From the IMG/VR virus record IMGVR_UViG_3300025128_000300, positions 1 to 25,418 of that record: a stretch of DNA of 25,418 bases; one strand, 5' to 3'. The notes beneath the pieces are model-generated. The model was given only the letters and a program-made list of their open reading frames with translations. It searched no databases and was not told where the DNA came from. Positions 18,501-23,840 of the stretch are shown one piece after another; positions within the stretch are counted from its first letter, which is position 1; every line of letters begins with the position of its first letter. The stretch comes from a virus. The position numbers were made by a program, and so were the translations under genes.

Positions 18501-21261
18501 TGGTAGAGCATTTACAAAACAATCTCTTGCAAAATTAGGAATAAAAAAGAGTTCACAACAAGCATCAGATTCTAATGCATCACAGAAATTTATACTAGCC
18601 ATGAAACGATCATTAGATCCTAACGCTAAAAGAAAAGGAGCTAGTATCATAGACTTTGATGACACATTAGCTAAGACTAAATCTAACGTACTTTACACGC
18701 TTCCTAACGGCGCGAAAGGTAAAATAGATGCTACAGACTTTGCTTTGCGCTCTGAAGCCTTAGAGGATGAAGGAGCGGTTTTTGATTTTAGTGAGTTTAG
18801 TAAGGTAAAAGCTGGTAAACGTGGGCCTTTCTTTAACAAAGCTAAGGCACTAAAAGATAAGTTTGGTAACACAGATATATTTGTTTTAACAGCAAGGCCA
18901 CAAAACGCTGCGCCAGCTATACAAAAGTTTTTAAGTGGTGTTGGTCTAGATTTAAAATTAGAAAACATAGTTGGTTTAGAAAACGGTACACCTGAAGCTA
19001 AAGCAGACTGGATAACAGGTAAAGTTGCTGAAGGTTATAATGATATATTGTTTGCTGATGATGCTATAAAAAATACTAAAGCAGTGGCTAAAGTTTTAGA
19101 TGTGTTTAACATTGGCGGTAAAATATATCAAGCAAGAATTAAGTTCAGTCAACAAGGAGCAACGTCAGAAAACTTAAATAAAATACTAGATGAAAACAAC
19201 CCTGATAGCCCTGTAGTTGGTAGAGATGTAGACAAAACAGAAGCAGCAGAGAAAGGTAGACCAGGATTTTGGTTAACAGAGTTATTTAACTTAAGATCAA
19301 AAGTAAATTTAGTTTTTGTACCACCATCAGCAGAAGATTTAAAAGGTTTATGGGATAATCATATAGCAGGTAAAGGTAGAAAGGGTGAATCTGATAAAGT
19401 ATGGTTTGAAGAAACTATATTAAGGCCGTATGCTAGAGCTGAAAGGGCAATGGACAGAATAAAGCTAAGAGTTAGAAATCAAATTAATGACCTTAAAAAG
19501 AGGTACGGTAAAGACTTTGTGAATAATTTATATACTAATAACGTTACACCAGAGTTTACAGAGATGGACGCTGTTAGAGTATATTTATTTCAACAAGGTG
19601 GACATGATACACCTGGTATAACAACGCAAGAGTTTGACAAGCTTATTGATTACGTCATGAAAAATGATAGAATAAAAAGCTTTGCTGATGATGTATTCTC
19701 AGTATTAAATACAAACATAGATACAGCTCTATACCCAGAGGCAACGATATACCCACCACCAACACAATATTGGAAACAACAAGATATAAACTCTGATGTT
19801 GAGTTTATATTCAAGATAATAAGAGAGGTTGTTCATGGTGAGTTTATAGAAAATAGATATAGTGTTTTTACACCTGATAACATGAATAAAATTGAGGCAA
19901 TATACGGCACTCAATTTAGACAAGCACTAGAAGACATGTTCTATCGTATGGAAGAAGGTGTTAATAGAAATCAAAGTCAAATTAATAACCCTTGGATTAA
20001 GTGGTTAAACTTTGCTACAGGTAATATAATGTTTGTTAACGTTAGATCTGCTTTACTACAGTTTATATCATCAACAAACTTTATTGAATTAACTGGGCCT
20101 AACAATTTATTTAATACATTAGCAAGAGTTTTAGACAGTAAACAATGGGCAGCAGATTTTAAAACAGTTTGGAACTCAGAGTTTTTAAAAGTAAGAAGAG
20201 GTAGAGGTAAAATTGATGTTGTACAAGAGGAGATACAACGAGCTGTGTCATCTGAAAAAGATCCATTTTTACGCTTAGCAAGTATACTACAAAATAAAGG
20301 ATACGCACCTACTAGATTTATGGATAGTTTAGCTATCGCGTTTGGTGGTGCTGCATATTACAGAAACCAAGTAAACTACTATGTAGAACAAGGTATGAAT
20401 ATAGTTCAAGCAGAGAGAACAGCGATGAGAGATTTTAGAGAAAAAGCAGAAGCATCTCAGCAATCAGCAAGAGCAGATCTAATATCTATGCAGCAGGCTA
20501 GTGTTGCAGGTAGAATATTCTTAACGTTTCAAAACGTTACAATGCAGTACACTAGATTGGGTAAGAAAGCACTTAGCGACATGAAAAATGGTAGAAGAGT
20601 CAGAAATGCAGATGGTACATTTAAGTCACTAACTGATAGTAGATTAGAACAAGCTTGGCAAATGGGTCAGTTCTTAATGTATCAAAACTTATTATTTGCT
20701 GGACTACAAAAAGCTATAATACTGTTATTTGCTTTAGGTGAAGGTGACGAAGTTGAAGAAAAACAAAAGGTAGATTATTTAAACGCTGTTCTTGATTCAG
20801 TATTACGAGGTAGTGGTATAGTTGGTGGTATGTTATCAGTAGCTAAGAATATAGGTATTGAATTATCAAGAGGTAACAGAAGTAATTTAGATGTTAAAGT
20901 ATTAGATATATCACCTACGATATCTACTAAATTTAGAAAAGCAGCAAAGATAATTAACGCTATAGGTAGAGGTGATAGAATAGATGATCTATTAATTGAA
21001 GTACCATCATTCGTATATGGTCTTCCTACAGATAGAGTTGTTAGATTAATAAGACAAATTGAAGCAGCGATTGATCTTCATGATCAAGGTTATAAATCGT
21101 ATGAGAGAATACTAATGGGTCTTGGTTGGTCAACATATGACTTTGGCTTACCTTATCCTCCTAGTATAATAGAAAATATTAACATTGATGATGATGGGCC
21201 GAAAAAGAAAAGTAAAAAGAAATCAAAGTCTAAAAGTAAATCAAGGGCTAAAAAGAAGTAA
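12583..21261 (+). CDS. Giant ejected polyvalent protein: metallopeptidase plus HAD domains
   Basis: At 2892 aa this one gene takes a third of the window. It starts 5 nt after the previous stop. Visible parts in order: an acidic helical N-terminus (1-540); Gly-rich hydrophobic segments at 567-604 and 716-740; a highly charged coiled coil at 747-890; a zinc-peptidase motif HEITH at 1020-1024, with E1110 in DHAELFH as a possible third ligand; a HAD-phosphatase domain with DFDDT (2024-2028), T2103 in VLTARP, K2140 and DD 2159-2160. A long helical C-terminal part contains WIKWLNFATGNIMFVNVRSA, and it ends in a Lys/Ser tail with 13 Lys/Arg in the last 19 residues. Position matches T7 gp16 (1318 aa), the DNA-translocating ejection protein, but I see no lytic transglycosylase motif. 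The multi-enzyme layout fits large polyvalent proteins that phages inject with DNA. Domain motifs are seen; the injected role is inferred. Confidence 0.8.
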   Translation: MNEKFILGLYKKYAPNITITDNKLTEIQEYYQGNMTAFVQDFNSQVLKDSDIKLDPLKTSDYGKDLSNKLFDITQQNKDYQKELKEFRDTQEERRADKESKTIDPTKFDPLSGITNQLLSGNQTYTKDFFLLKEIFEPFDFEVEMINDNREDISDEEYQEFLDDAANNINPIPTDYDFDTKPTIRLKKGDQVFEIPLNLDILAQGNNVENFEEIQENLKKFFTDNVDQSSEEYQNTTKYLSQEYQQLVRDKLLVETLSEEEINSINNLVDNTDILNESADKFHFSQFTGAGQKYTQLIKDAKEQLSEDGVNDPTDGQIEEVAKNLLQRQKVNELKKQKLEDFLSEKGEEYNARYFVSDMQLATQQAQLIADELPFLEFDIETFSNDTDVKMLDLVNRSYDVLTNSRQARYNMTEEDQANINSLAKAVSEKIYDLNSRLKTNAAKIETVSNIEDGVQLSLKNYNQALRFVDKISTFASAMPKAMLSAAVRTPQELALLANVLNFTKSKETVKEIIKDLYSPDSEMSKFEADFFEDIMKSANRYEDSAASLGAIEGGRDFGNLVIDTTAQFLPLIGITAAATYLGRGAGIVPFLTMYGIGKGMKMGEISYENKLKPLADRMSPEQIAMVSSGHGLAEATFEYLTTVQLIKRIARLKQTGKVGNLKPFGKKALGPDAEEFVKSRYTWGTLGYGLVAEPLGEFFTEITQNAIDGEPLLQGADIAAFGGLLMGGGVGVFSALQGLSTAYLSDAQAFKDIKDDLRKKRYLEKKLEDIIRLRERGAFTRLSEKQKAKIEQDARKELEAFDKEFAKKYKRLVETRKISKQDLALLMRIDAQQQKLRDDNQRLEDDYKNKSIPYEVYDARKTAVALEAELNQKQKDAFLQVDGSYFIALKAGDEKDIETYNKYIDKARQEGVAPEGVEKRAEQLFIKDEYLKSLKEFKELYKDTKDLVIKNFTIKQAVDFYKKLKALKPAEIEKAIVEIRSGKLNGFEIPSSESNDGKYYVVGIQENAIKNNRPYTIPHEITHYVFDKSFSELGLDKKQAAEATKTLAEGLILYSKEQLPDVYNKLEALGLVEGRLRKKLDIPIDYVEVPPVWFEAFKEGNHKVEDHAELFHAVIKQFEGEFNTDFKLRTPRELVTWWQTYINEYISTVASKAKRAVNAPVKKSTQAIVDNDPRGYAVRRDKINEFVKDISVSIEAQEEETEKPVYNWDDDIANAVMKYAIDNKIFNTYILGKQMDKSQPPSQFIQEVYRELSVGPARTYDPNKILDNKNRPDFFGWIMKNLRFNALDVSLESIKQKTQEGKTVDIEEARGIAAETGTTVEDFGFTQVADKIGVTPEQLKAISDVVFNEMARYKKGVDEGVTYDADLSPIYSELNKRFAQATDKNPGGGNWRAIAPLLKDLKTFIEGNTSTILTEVTNEYASKNIPQIIEKVIDGQRDKGFVPYPQWVGKKIARELKSETGKKSGPQLMRKIPSEITKLISNPQPLVDIYMPKGKASQGKKEGLAIQLAQRVAREALQNDLLNFIKTGDLKNSPITERLQQTQSLFDRVLSEAKAAEVLRQGDKIKKSFSGFSTVDQQKIFEASGLIIDAIADGALVEAAVRMNLNFRAEDKIKKIVRAFGRTIFIYDKFRKLAKKLKLDITGKNIISLEDFIKAQKDDLTSDREVFNQTLKSKRYTDKSMKDLEEGGRVTEARLAEQDYAKKLFKDFGNNPKKVFVYLTKFQQGHTYTASKIRGGRSQNYASVGDYRKDIFENTLGIKIEKVSKGFNLIYNNETTFVSSEEYKLNKVTGGKDDIGAVMKYTYGQSNAEAAPQREAFFNWFDFLSKRIGAQDEYGNVIYNKEDFIRALMGQQGSTKSMLRRMAPVRWKFIGQYTGQVRYEHTIPAQWVLTYVADMYLGDGSVTRATVDKLLTQYEVALIPKTMDDQIPMGALMARGYKPGDSALRNRYYTIENFGKKDFYAVQDLKNPKVILGRAFTKQSLAKLGIKKSSQQASDSNASQKFILAMKRSLDPNAKRKGASIIDFDDTLAKTKSNVLYTLPNGAKGKIDATDFALRSEALEDEGAVFDFSEFSKVKAGKRGPFFNKAKALKDKFGNTDIFVLTARPQNAAPAIQKFLSGVGLDLKLENIVGLENGTPEAKADWITGKVAEGYNDILFADDAIKNTKAVAKVLDVFNIGGKIYQARIKFSQQGATSENLNKILDENNPDSPVVGRDVDKTEAAEKGRPGFWLTELFNLRSKVNLVFVPPSAEDLKGLWDNHIAGKGRKGESDKVWFEETILRPYARAERAMDRIKLRVRNQINDLKKRYGKDFVNNLYTNNVTPEFTEMDAVRVYLFQQGGHDTPGITTQEFDKLIDYVMKNDRIKSFADDVFSVLNTNIDTALYPEATIYPPPTQYWKQQDINSDVEFIFKIIREVVHGEFIENRYSVFTPDNMNKIEAIYGTQFRQALEDMFYRMEEGVNRNQSQINNPWIKWLNFATGNIMFVNVRSALLQFISSTNFIELTGPNNLFNTLARVLDSKQWAADFKTVWNSEFLKVRRGRGKIDVVQEEIQRAVSSEKDPFLRLASILQNKGYAPTRFMDSLAIAFGGAAYYRNQVNYYVEQGMNIVQAERTAMRDFREKAEASQQSARADLISMQQASVAGRIFLTFQNVTMQYTRLGKKALSDMKNGRRVRNADGTFKSLTDSRLEQAWQMGQFLMYQNLLFAGLQKAIILLFALGEGDEVEEKQKVDYLNAVLDSVLRGSGIVGGMLSVAKNIGIELSRGNRSNLDVKVLDISPTISTKFRKAAKIINAIGRGDRIDDLLIEVPSFVYGLPTDRVVRLIRQIEAAIDLHDQGYKSYERILMGLGWSTYDFGLPYPPSIIENINIDDDGPKKKSKKKSKSKSKSRAKKK

Positions 21262-21280
21262 AATCAAGTAATTATAAATT

Positions 21281-21337
21281 ATGGCAGCAAAAACACAACA
21301 ACTAAATCACTTTCATAATGGCAGAAATATTAGATAA
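21281..21337 (+). CDS. Possible 18-codon leader ORF before the lysis cassette
   Basis: ATG at 21281 opens a frame MAAKTQQLNHFHNGRNIR that stops at 21335-21337, 20 nt inside the next gene. Its upstream sequence (taattataaattATGGCAG) matches the start contexts used elsewhere in the window better than the ATG at 21318 does (ctttcataATGGCAG). It could be a translated leader that feeds ribosomes to the downstream start, a remnant of a lost gene, or chance. Only the start context supports it. Confidence 0.3.
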   Translation: MAAKTQQLNHFHNGRNIR

Positions 21338-21611
21338 ACAAGTAGGTATTGATATAGATGGCGATAAAAAGCCAGATATAAAACTCGATATTAAGAGTAT
21401 AGCTATCGTTGTAGGTTTTATTATTAGTGGCTCTATGGGTTATCAAAGCCTAAAACAAGAGATAGAGCTTGCTAAAGAACTACCTGTTTACGAAGTTAAA
21501 GAAACCTCTGATGGTTTATTACTTAAACAAAAGGTTGAATATCTTGAGAAAGAAATAGAAAACCTAGAGGACAAAGTAAAAGATATCGAGAACAAAGTAT
21601 ACAAAAGATAA
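21318..21611 (+). CDS. One-TM coiled-coil protein, holin or inner spanin candidate
   Basis: A 97-aa protein. Residues 12-24 form an Asp-rich loop IDIDGDKKPDIKLD (D12, D14, D16 and D20), similar to EF-hand or dockerin calcium loops. Residues 26-44 are one hydrophobic helix (KSIAIVVGFIISGSMGYQS). Residues 67-97 are a heptad-type coiled coil (LLKQKVEYLEKEIENLEDKV). It opens the lysis cassette, 4 nt before the endolysin. One N-terminal TM helix followed by a periplasmic coiled coil is the layout of an Rz-type inner spanin; a class III-like holin is the alternative. Sequence alone does not decide. Confidence 0.72.
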   Translation: MAEILDKQVGIDIDGDKKPDIKLDIKSIAIVVGFIISGSMGYQSLKQEIELAKELPVYEVKETSDGLLLKQKVEYLEKEIENLEDKVKDIENKVYKR

Positions 21612-21615
21612 ATAA

Positions 21616-22077
21616 ATGATTAGTAAACACATAAGTATGCGTGAAGGCACGTATAGCGTTACAGCAACAAGATTAGGTTTAGAAAACAAACCAACTGAAG
21701 AACATCTTAACAACATGAAGTTGTTAGCTGTAAAAGTGTTTGAACCACTTAGAGAGTGGGTAGGTGGTCCTATTAGAATAAATTCATTTTATCGTGGACC
21801 AGAGTTAAACAAAGCTATCGGCGGTAGTAATAAGTCACAACATTGTCACGGGCAAGCTGTTGACATAGATGACGTGTATGGACACAAAACAAACGCTGAG
21901 ATGTTTAACTATATAAAAGATAACTTAGAATTTGATCAAATGATCTGGGAGTTTGGCGATAGCAAAAATCCAGACTGGGTACATGTAAGTTATGTTAATC
22001 CAGGCGAAAACAGAAACAGATGCTTAGTAGCGTTTAGAAAAGATGGAAGAACTCAGTACGCAAACTACGCAGCTTGA
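21616..22077 (+). CDS. M15-type peptidase endolysin
   Basis: A 153-aa zinc peptidase of the M15 (D-Ala-D-Ala carboxypeptidase / L-Ala-D-Glu endopeptidase) type that cuts peptidoglycan cross-link peptides. The family signature SxHxxGxAxD is intact at 74-83 (SQHCHGQAVD), giving zinc ligands H76 and D83. The third ligand is H123 in DWVHVSY, with the probable catalytic E112 in MIWEFGD just before it. The preceding GGPIRINSFYRGPELNKAIGG (50-70) is the usual lead-in to the motif. It has no signal peptide, so it needs a holin to reach the wall. Length fits single-domain phage M15 endolysins. It starts 4 nt after the one-TM gene, and its 3' end overlaps the next small gene by 35 nt. Confidence 0.93.
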   Translation: MISKHISMREGTYSVTATRLGLENKPTEEHLNNMKLLAVKVFEPLREWVGGPIRINSFYRGPELNKAIGGSNKSQHCHGQAVDIDDVYGHKTNAEMFNYIKDNLEFDQMIWEFGDSKNPDWVHVSYVNPGENRNRCLVAFRKDGRTQYANYAA

Positions 22078-22174
22078 TATAATAGTATTTTCAGTTTTTG
22101 TTGCGTTAGCGTACATAACAAAACTTCTTGTAACTAATATCCCAGAAGATAATGATACAAACAATAAGGAATAA
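22043..22174 (+). CDS. Tiny one-TM protein overlapping the endolysin
   Basis: A 43-aa frame, ATG at 22043 to TAA at 22172-22174, beginning 35 nt before the endolysin stop in a different frame. It has a short polar head (MEELSTQTTQ), one hydrophobic helix at 12-30 (DIIVFSVFVALAYITKLLV) and an acidic polar tail (NIPEDNDTNNKE). This is a well-formed small membrane protein. It fills what would otherwise be a gap and lies in an overlapping chain of lysis genes. A holin, antiholin or lysis accessory role is likely from context. No family recognised. Confidence 0.66.
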   Translation: MEELSTQTTQLDIIVFSVFVALAYITKLLVTNIPEDNDTNNKE

Positions 22175-22286
22175 ATGGAACAATAAAAAACCAGAAAGTA
22201 AAGTAGTATTTATAATATTTGTACTACAGATCACCTGGTTAATAACCATACTTGTTGCACATTACATTTTTAAACTTTGGACATGA
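22152..22286 (+). CDS. Second tiny one-TM protein of the lysis cassette
   Basis: A 44-aa frame, ATG at 22152 to TGA at 22284-22286. It overlaps the preceding 43-aa gene by 23 nt and shares an ATGA stop/start overlap with the lipoprotein gene. A basic N-terminal head (MIQTIRNKWNNKKPESK) is followed by one strongly hydrophobic helix at 18-40 (VVFIIFVLQITWLITILVAHY) and a short tail KLWT. The basic head predicts N-in topology. A small holin-like or accessory lysis protein is plausible; no family recognised. Both the overlaps and the composition argue that it is real. Confidence 0.66.
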   Translation: MIQTIRNKWNNKKPESKVVFIIFVLQITWLITILVAHYIFKLWT

Positions 22287-22750
22287 CAGATAAACAGAGA
22301 GACTTAGGTAGACTTATAACGTTAGCAATACTACTCAGTGTATTACTTATAGGTATATTATCTAGTTGCTCACCTTTGTTATATGATCGTAATCAAGTTA
22401 TGGTAACGCATGTATTAGCGTTAACTGAAATGGGTGACACTGTTAAAATAAGAATACAAGATATACAACCACAAAGGATGTACAACGTAGTTGGCTACGA
22501 CTTTGTAAGATGGCAAGATAACAGGTATTATGTACCACACTATGATCGTCATTACGATTATAGATATCATGACAGCAGGTGGAGATACCATGGTAGTCCA
22601 AAAGGTAACTACGGTTACATAACACCAAACCCTAATATAAATAATAGCCCACCTATATCTGTAGGTAGTGGCCAAACTACTGGAGGTAGCGGTGCTCCTG
22701 TTGCAAGTAACCCTGTTACTTCAACTGGTGGAGGTAAAAAATTTAATTAA
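22283..22750 (+). CDS. Outer-membrane lipoprotein in the lysis cassette (outer spanin candidate)
   Basis: I place the start at ATG 22283, inside the ATGA overlap with the previous stop; an in-frame TTG at 22277 is less likely. The 155-aa product has a lipoprotein signal: basic head, hydrophobic LITLAILLSVLLIGIL and lipobox LSSC with C29 as the lipidated residue. After it comes a Tyr/His/Arg-rich stretch (VPHYDRHYDYRYHDSRWRYHG) and a Ser/Gly/Pro/Asn-rich disordered end. The residues after C29 (SPLLYDRN) lack the acidic export tag of surface lipoproteins in Bacteroidota, so it probably faces the periplasm. A lipoprotein after an endolysin suggests an outer spanin working with the coiled-coil TM protein at 21318-21611. 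Confidence 0.74.
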   Translation: MTDKQRDLGRLITLAILLSVLLIGILSSCSPLLYDRNQVMVTHVLALTEMGDTVKIRIQDIQPQRMYNVVGYDFVRWQDNRYYVPHYDRHYDYRYHDSRWRYHGSPKGNYGYITPNPNINNSPPISVGSGQTTGGSGAPVASNPVTSTGGGKKFN

Positions 22751-22751
22751 T

Positions 22752-23003
22752 ATGCCAGAGATAAGAAAAACAACAAAAGGTAAAGGAAGAAATTTTAGAA
22801 CTACAGAAGAAGGAGCAGGCATGACTGAAAAGGGTGTTAGAGCTTACAGAAAGAAAAACCCTGGTAGTAAATTAAAAACAGCCGTAACAGGTAAAGTAAA
22901 ACCTGGTAGCAAAGCAGCTAAGCGTAGAAAGTCATTTTGCGCTAGATCAAAGGGATGGAAAAGTAAAAGAGGTCTTGCGGCAAGACGTAGATGGAAATGT
23001 TAA
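22752..23003 (+). CDS. Small basic Cys-containing phage protein (DUF6321-like)
   Basis: ATG at 22752, one base after the lipoprotein stop. A longer reading from 22668 in the same frame would overlap the lipoprotein gene and is not needed. The 83-aa product contains GAGMTEKGVRAYRKKNPGSKL, KPGSKAAKRRKSFCARSKGW and a closing RRRWKC. I remember this motif set (KAYRxxNPGSKLKTAVT then KRRKSFCAR) from a family in marine phages annotated, I believe, as DUF6321; the number should be checked. It is very rich in Lys and Arg with two Cys near the end, so nucleic-acid binding is possible. Function unknown. Confidence 0.82.
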   Translation: MPEIRKTTKGKGRNFRTTEEGAGMTEKGVRAYRKKNPGSKLKTAVTGKVKPGSKAAKRRKSFCARSKGWKSKRGLAARRRWKC

Positions 23004-23006
23004 GAT

Positions 23007-23165
23007 ATGAAATCAAGAGGACTAGGAGATAGTATACATAAGTTCACGAGCAAAACAGGTATCAAGTCTGTAGTAGACAGAGTATCAAACGGCTTAAATA
23101 TACCTTGCGGATGCGAAGGTAGACGTGAAGCTTTGAATATGTTGTTTCCTTATAAAAACAAATAA
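23007..23165 (+). CDS. Small CGC-motif protein
   Basis: A 52-aa frame from ATG 23007 (gttaagatATG) to TAA 23163-23165. The sequence MKSRGLGDSIHKFTSKTGIK is followed by VVDRVSNGL, IPCGCEGRREALNMLFPYK. The arrangement GLGDxI...TGIKxVV...CGCxxRxxxLNxLFPY recurs, as I remember it, in phages of Bacteroidota and marine phages. The Cys-Gly-Cys with flanking basic residues could hold a metal, but two Cys are too few for a zinc finger alone. It is in a run of tiny genes with 3-nt gaps on both sides. Function unknown. Confidence 0.8.
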   Translation: MKSRGLGDSIHKFTSKTGIKSVVDRVSNGLNIPCGCEGRREALNMLFPYKNK

Positions 23166-23167
23166 TT

Positions 23168-23311
23168 ATGGGTAAAATTAGTCCGGCGTGTAAAGCCGCA
23201 GCAAAACGTAAATTTAAAGTATGGCCTAGTGCATATGCTTCAGGATGGGGTGTAAGATGTACTAAAGCAGGTGGTCCAGGTAATTACGGTGGAGGTAAAA
23301 AGAAAAAGTAA
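23168..23311 (+). CDS. Tiny basic protein with FKVWPSAYASGWGVRC motif
   Basis: A 47-aa frame from ATG 23168 to TAA 23309-23311, sharing one base with the next start (TAATG). It reads MGKISPACKAAAKRKFKVWP, then SAYASGWGVRCTKAGG, and ends GNYGGGKKKK. The VWPSAYASG-x-x-V motif between two Cys recurs in short basic proteins of phages and some large viruses, from memory. No function is known to me. It is part of the tightly packed basic-protein run. Confidence 0.8.
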   Translation: MGKISPACKAAAKRKFKVWPSAYASGWGVRCTKAGGPGNYGGGKKKK

Positions 23312-23418
23312 TGCCAGGTCAACACGCTAAAAAACCAAAATGTTGGAAAGGTTATAGAAGAAAACCAGGTACAACCAGGTATTCTAAGGGTAGTTGTGTA
23401 AAAATAAAAAAGAAGTAA
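23311..23418 (+). CDS. Tiny basic protein with CWKGY...KGSC motif
   Basis: A 35-aa frame, ATG 23311 to TAA 23416-23418, joined to both neighbours by one-base TAATG overlaps. It has KPKCWKGYRRKPGTTRYSKG, then SCVKIKKK. CWKGYxRxPGTxxxSKGSC is a motif I remember from many marine phage genomes. Two Cys 18 residues apart in a Lys/Arg-rich chain suggest a metal-bound or disulfide-bridged mini-fold. Function unknown. Confidence 0.75.
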   Translation: MPGQHAKKPKCWKGYRRKPGTTRYSKGSCVKIKKK

Positions 23419-23840
23419 TGTTAAAAGATAAACAATTAAAACAAGTCGTTAAAGAGCTTAAAGGCGCGTCAAAGATGCACGCACAACAAGCAAAAAAAGT
23501 ACAAAAGCATATAGATGCTATGAAGAAACCTAAAATGCAAAACAAAAAAAAATATGGCGAGTACTTAACTAAACATGGTTTAAAGCCTTATGAGTTTGAA
23601 TATCGCGATTATTTAAATAAAGCAAAAAAAGATTCTCTTAAAAATAAAGTTGACACTGTACACTATAAAGATGTTAAAGGTCAATACTACGAGTTAATAA
23701 GAAAAGGTGGTAAGAAACAATCTGAAAAAAAAGTTGAAACAGACTACGCTAAGAAAAAGATAGCTCAGCGAATAGCTAAAATTAACGCTGAGTATAATAA
23801 GCCTAAAATGCTTAGAAATAAAAGAAAAAACTACTGTTAA
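23418..23840 (+). CDS. Basic coiled-coil protein with KPKM tail
   Basis: ATG at 23418 overlaps the previous stop by one base; an upstream in-frame TTG (23394) is less likely. The 140-aa product opens with a Lys-rich helix KQLKQVVKELKGASKMHAQQ (5-24). It continues with KKPKMQNKKKYGEYLTKHG, a mixed middle (DTVHYKDVKGQYYELI) and a helix ending in KPKMLRNKRKNYC. The opening helix (KQLKxVxKxLKGASKMHAxQAKxxQKxI) resembles small helical proteins recurrent in marine phages. No catalytic motif. It shares its C-terminal tail with the next gene product. Function unknown; nucleic-acid or virion-interior binding is possible given the charge. Confidence 0.82.
   Translation: MLKDKQLKQVVKELKGASKMHAQQAKKVQKHIDAMKKPKMQNKKKYGEYLTKHGLKPYEFEYRDYLNKAKKDSLKNKVDTVHYKDVKGQYYELIRKGGKKQSEKKVETDYAKKKIAQRIAKINAEYNKPKMLRNKRKNYC

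Noticed and set aside
12583-21261. Lytic transglycosylase domain expected by analogy with T7 gp16
   Set aside because: I searched the N-terminal part by eye for a Glu-centred transglycosylase motif with the usual Gly/Gln-rich follow-up and saw none; not called.
22277-22282. TTG start two codons upstream of the lipoprotein ATG
   Set aside because: The ATG at 22283 forms an ATGA overlap with the upstream stop, the standard arrangement in this cluster, and no other gene here needs a TTG start.
22421-22675. Two - strand frames (84 and 61 aa) over the lipoprotein gene
   Set aside because: Composition (Tyr, Val, Trp, Ile) is the antisense of the His/Tyr-rich repeat-like lipoprotein region; there is no start context and no neighbours on that strand.
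22668-22751. N-terminal extension of the 83-aa basic protein from an upstream ATG
   Set aside because: It would add a Leu-rich stretch that is only the out-of-frame reading of the lipoprotein end. The ATG at 22752 has the usual A/T leader and begins directly at the conserved part.
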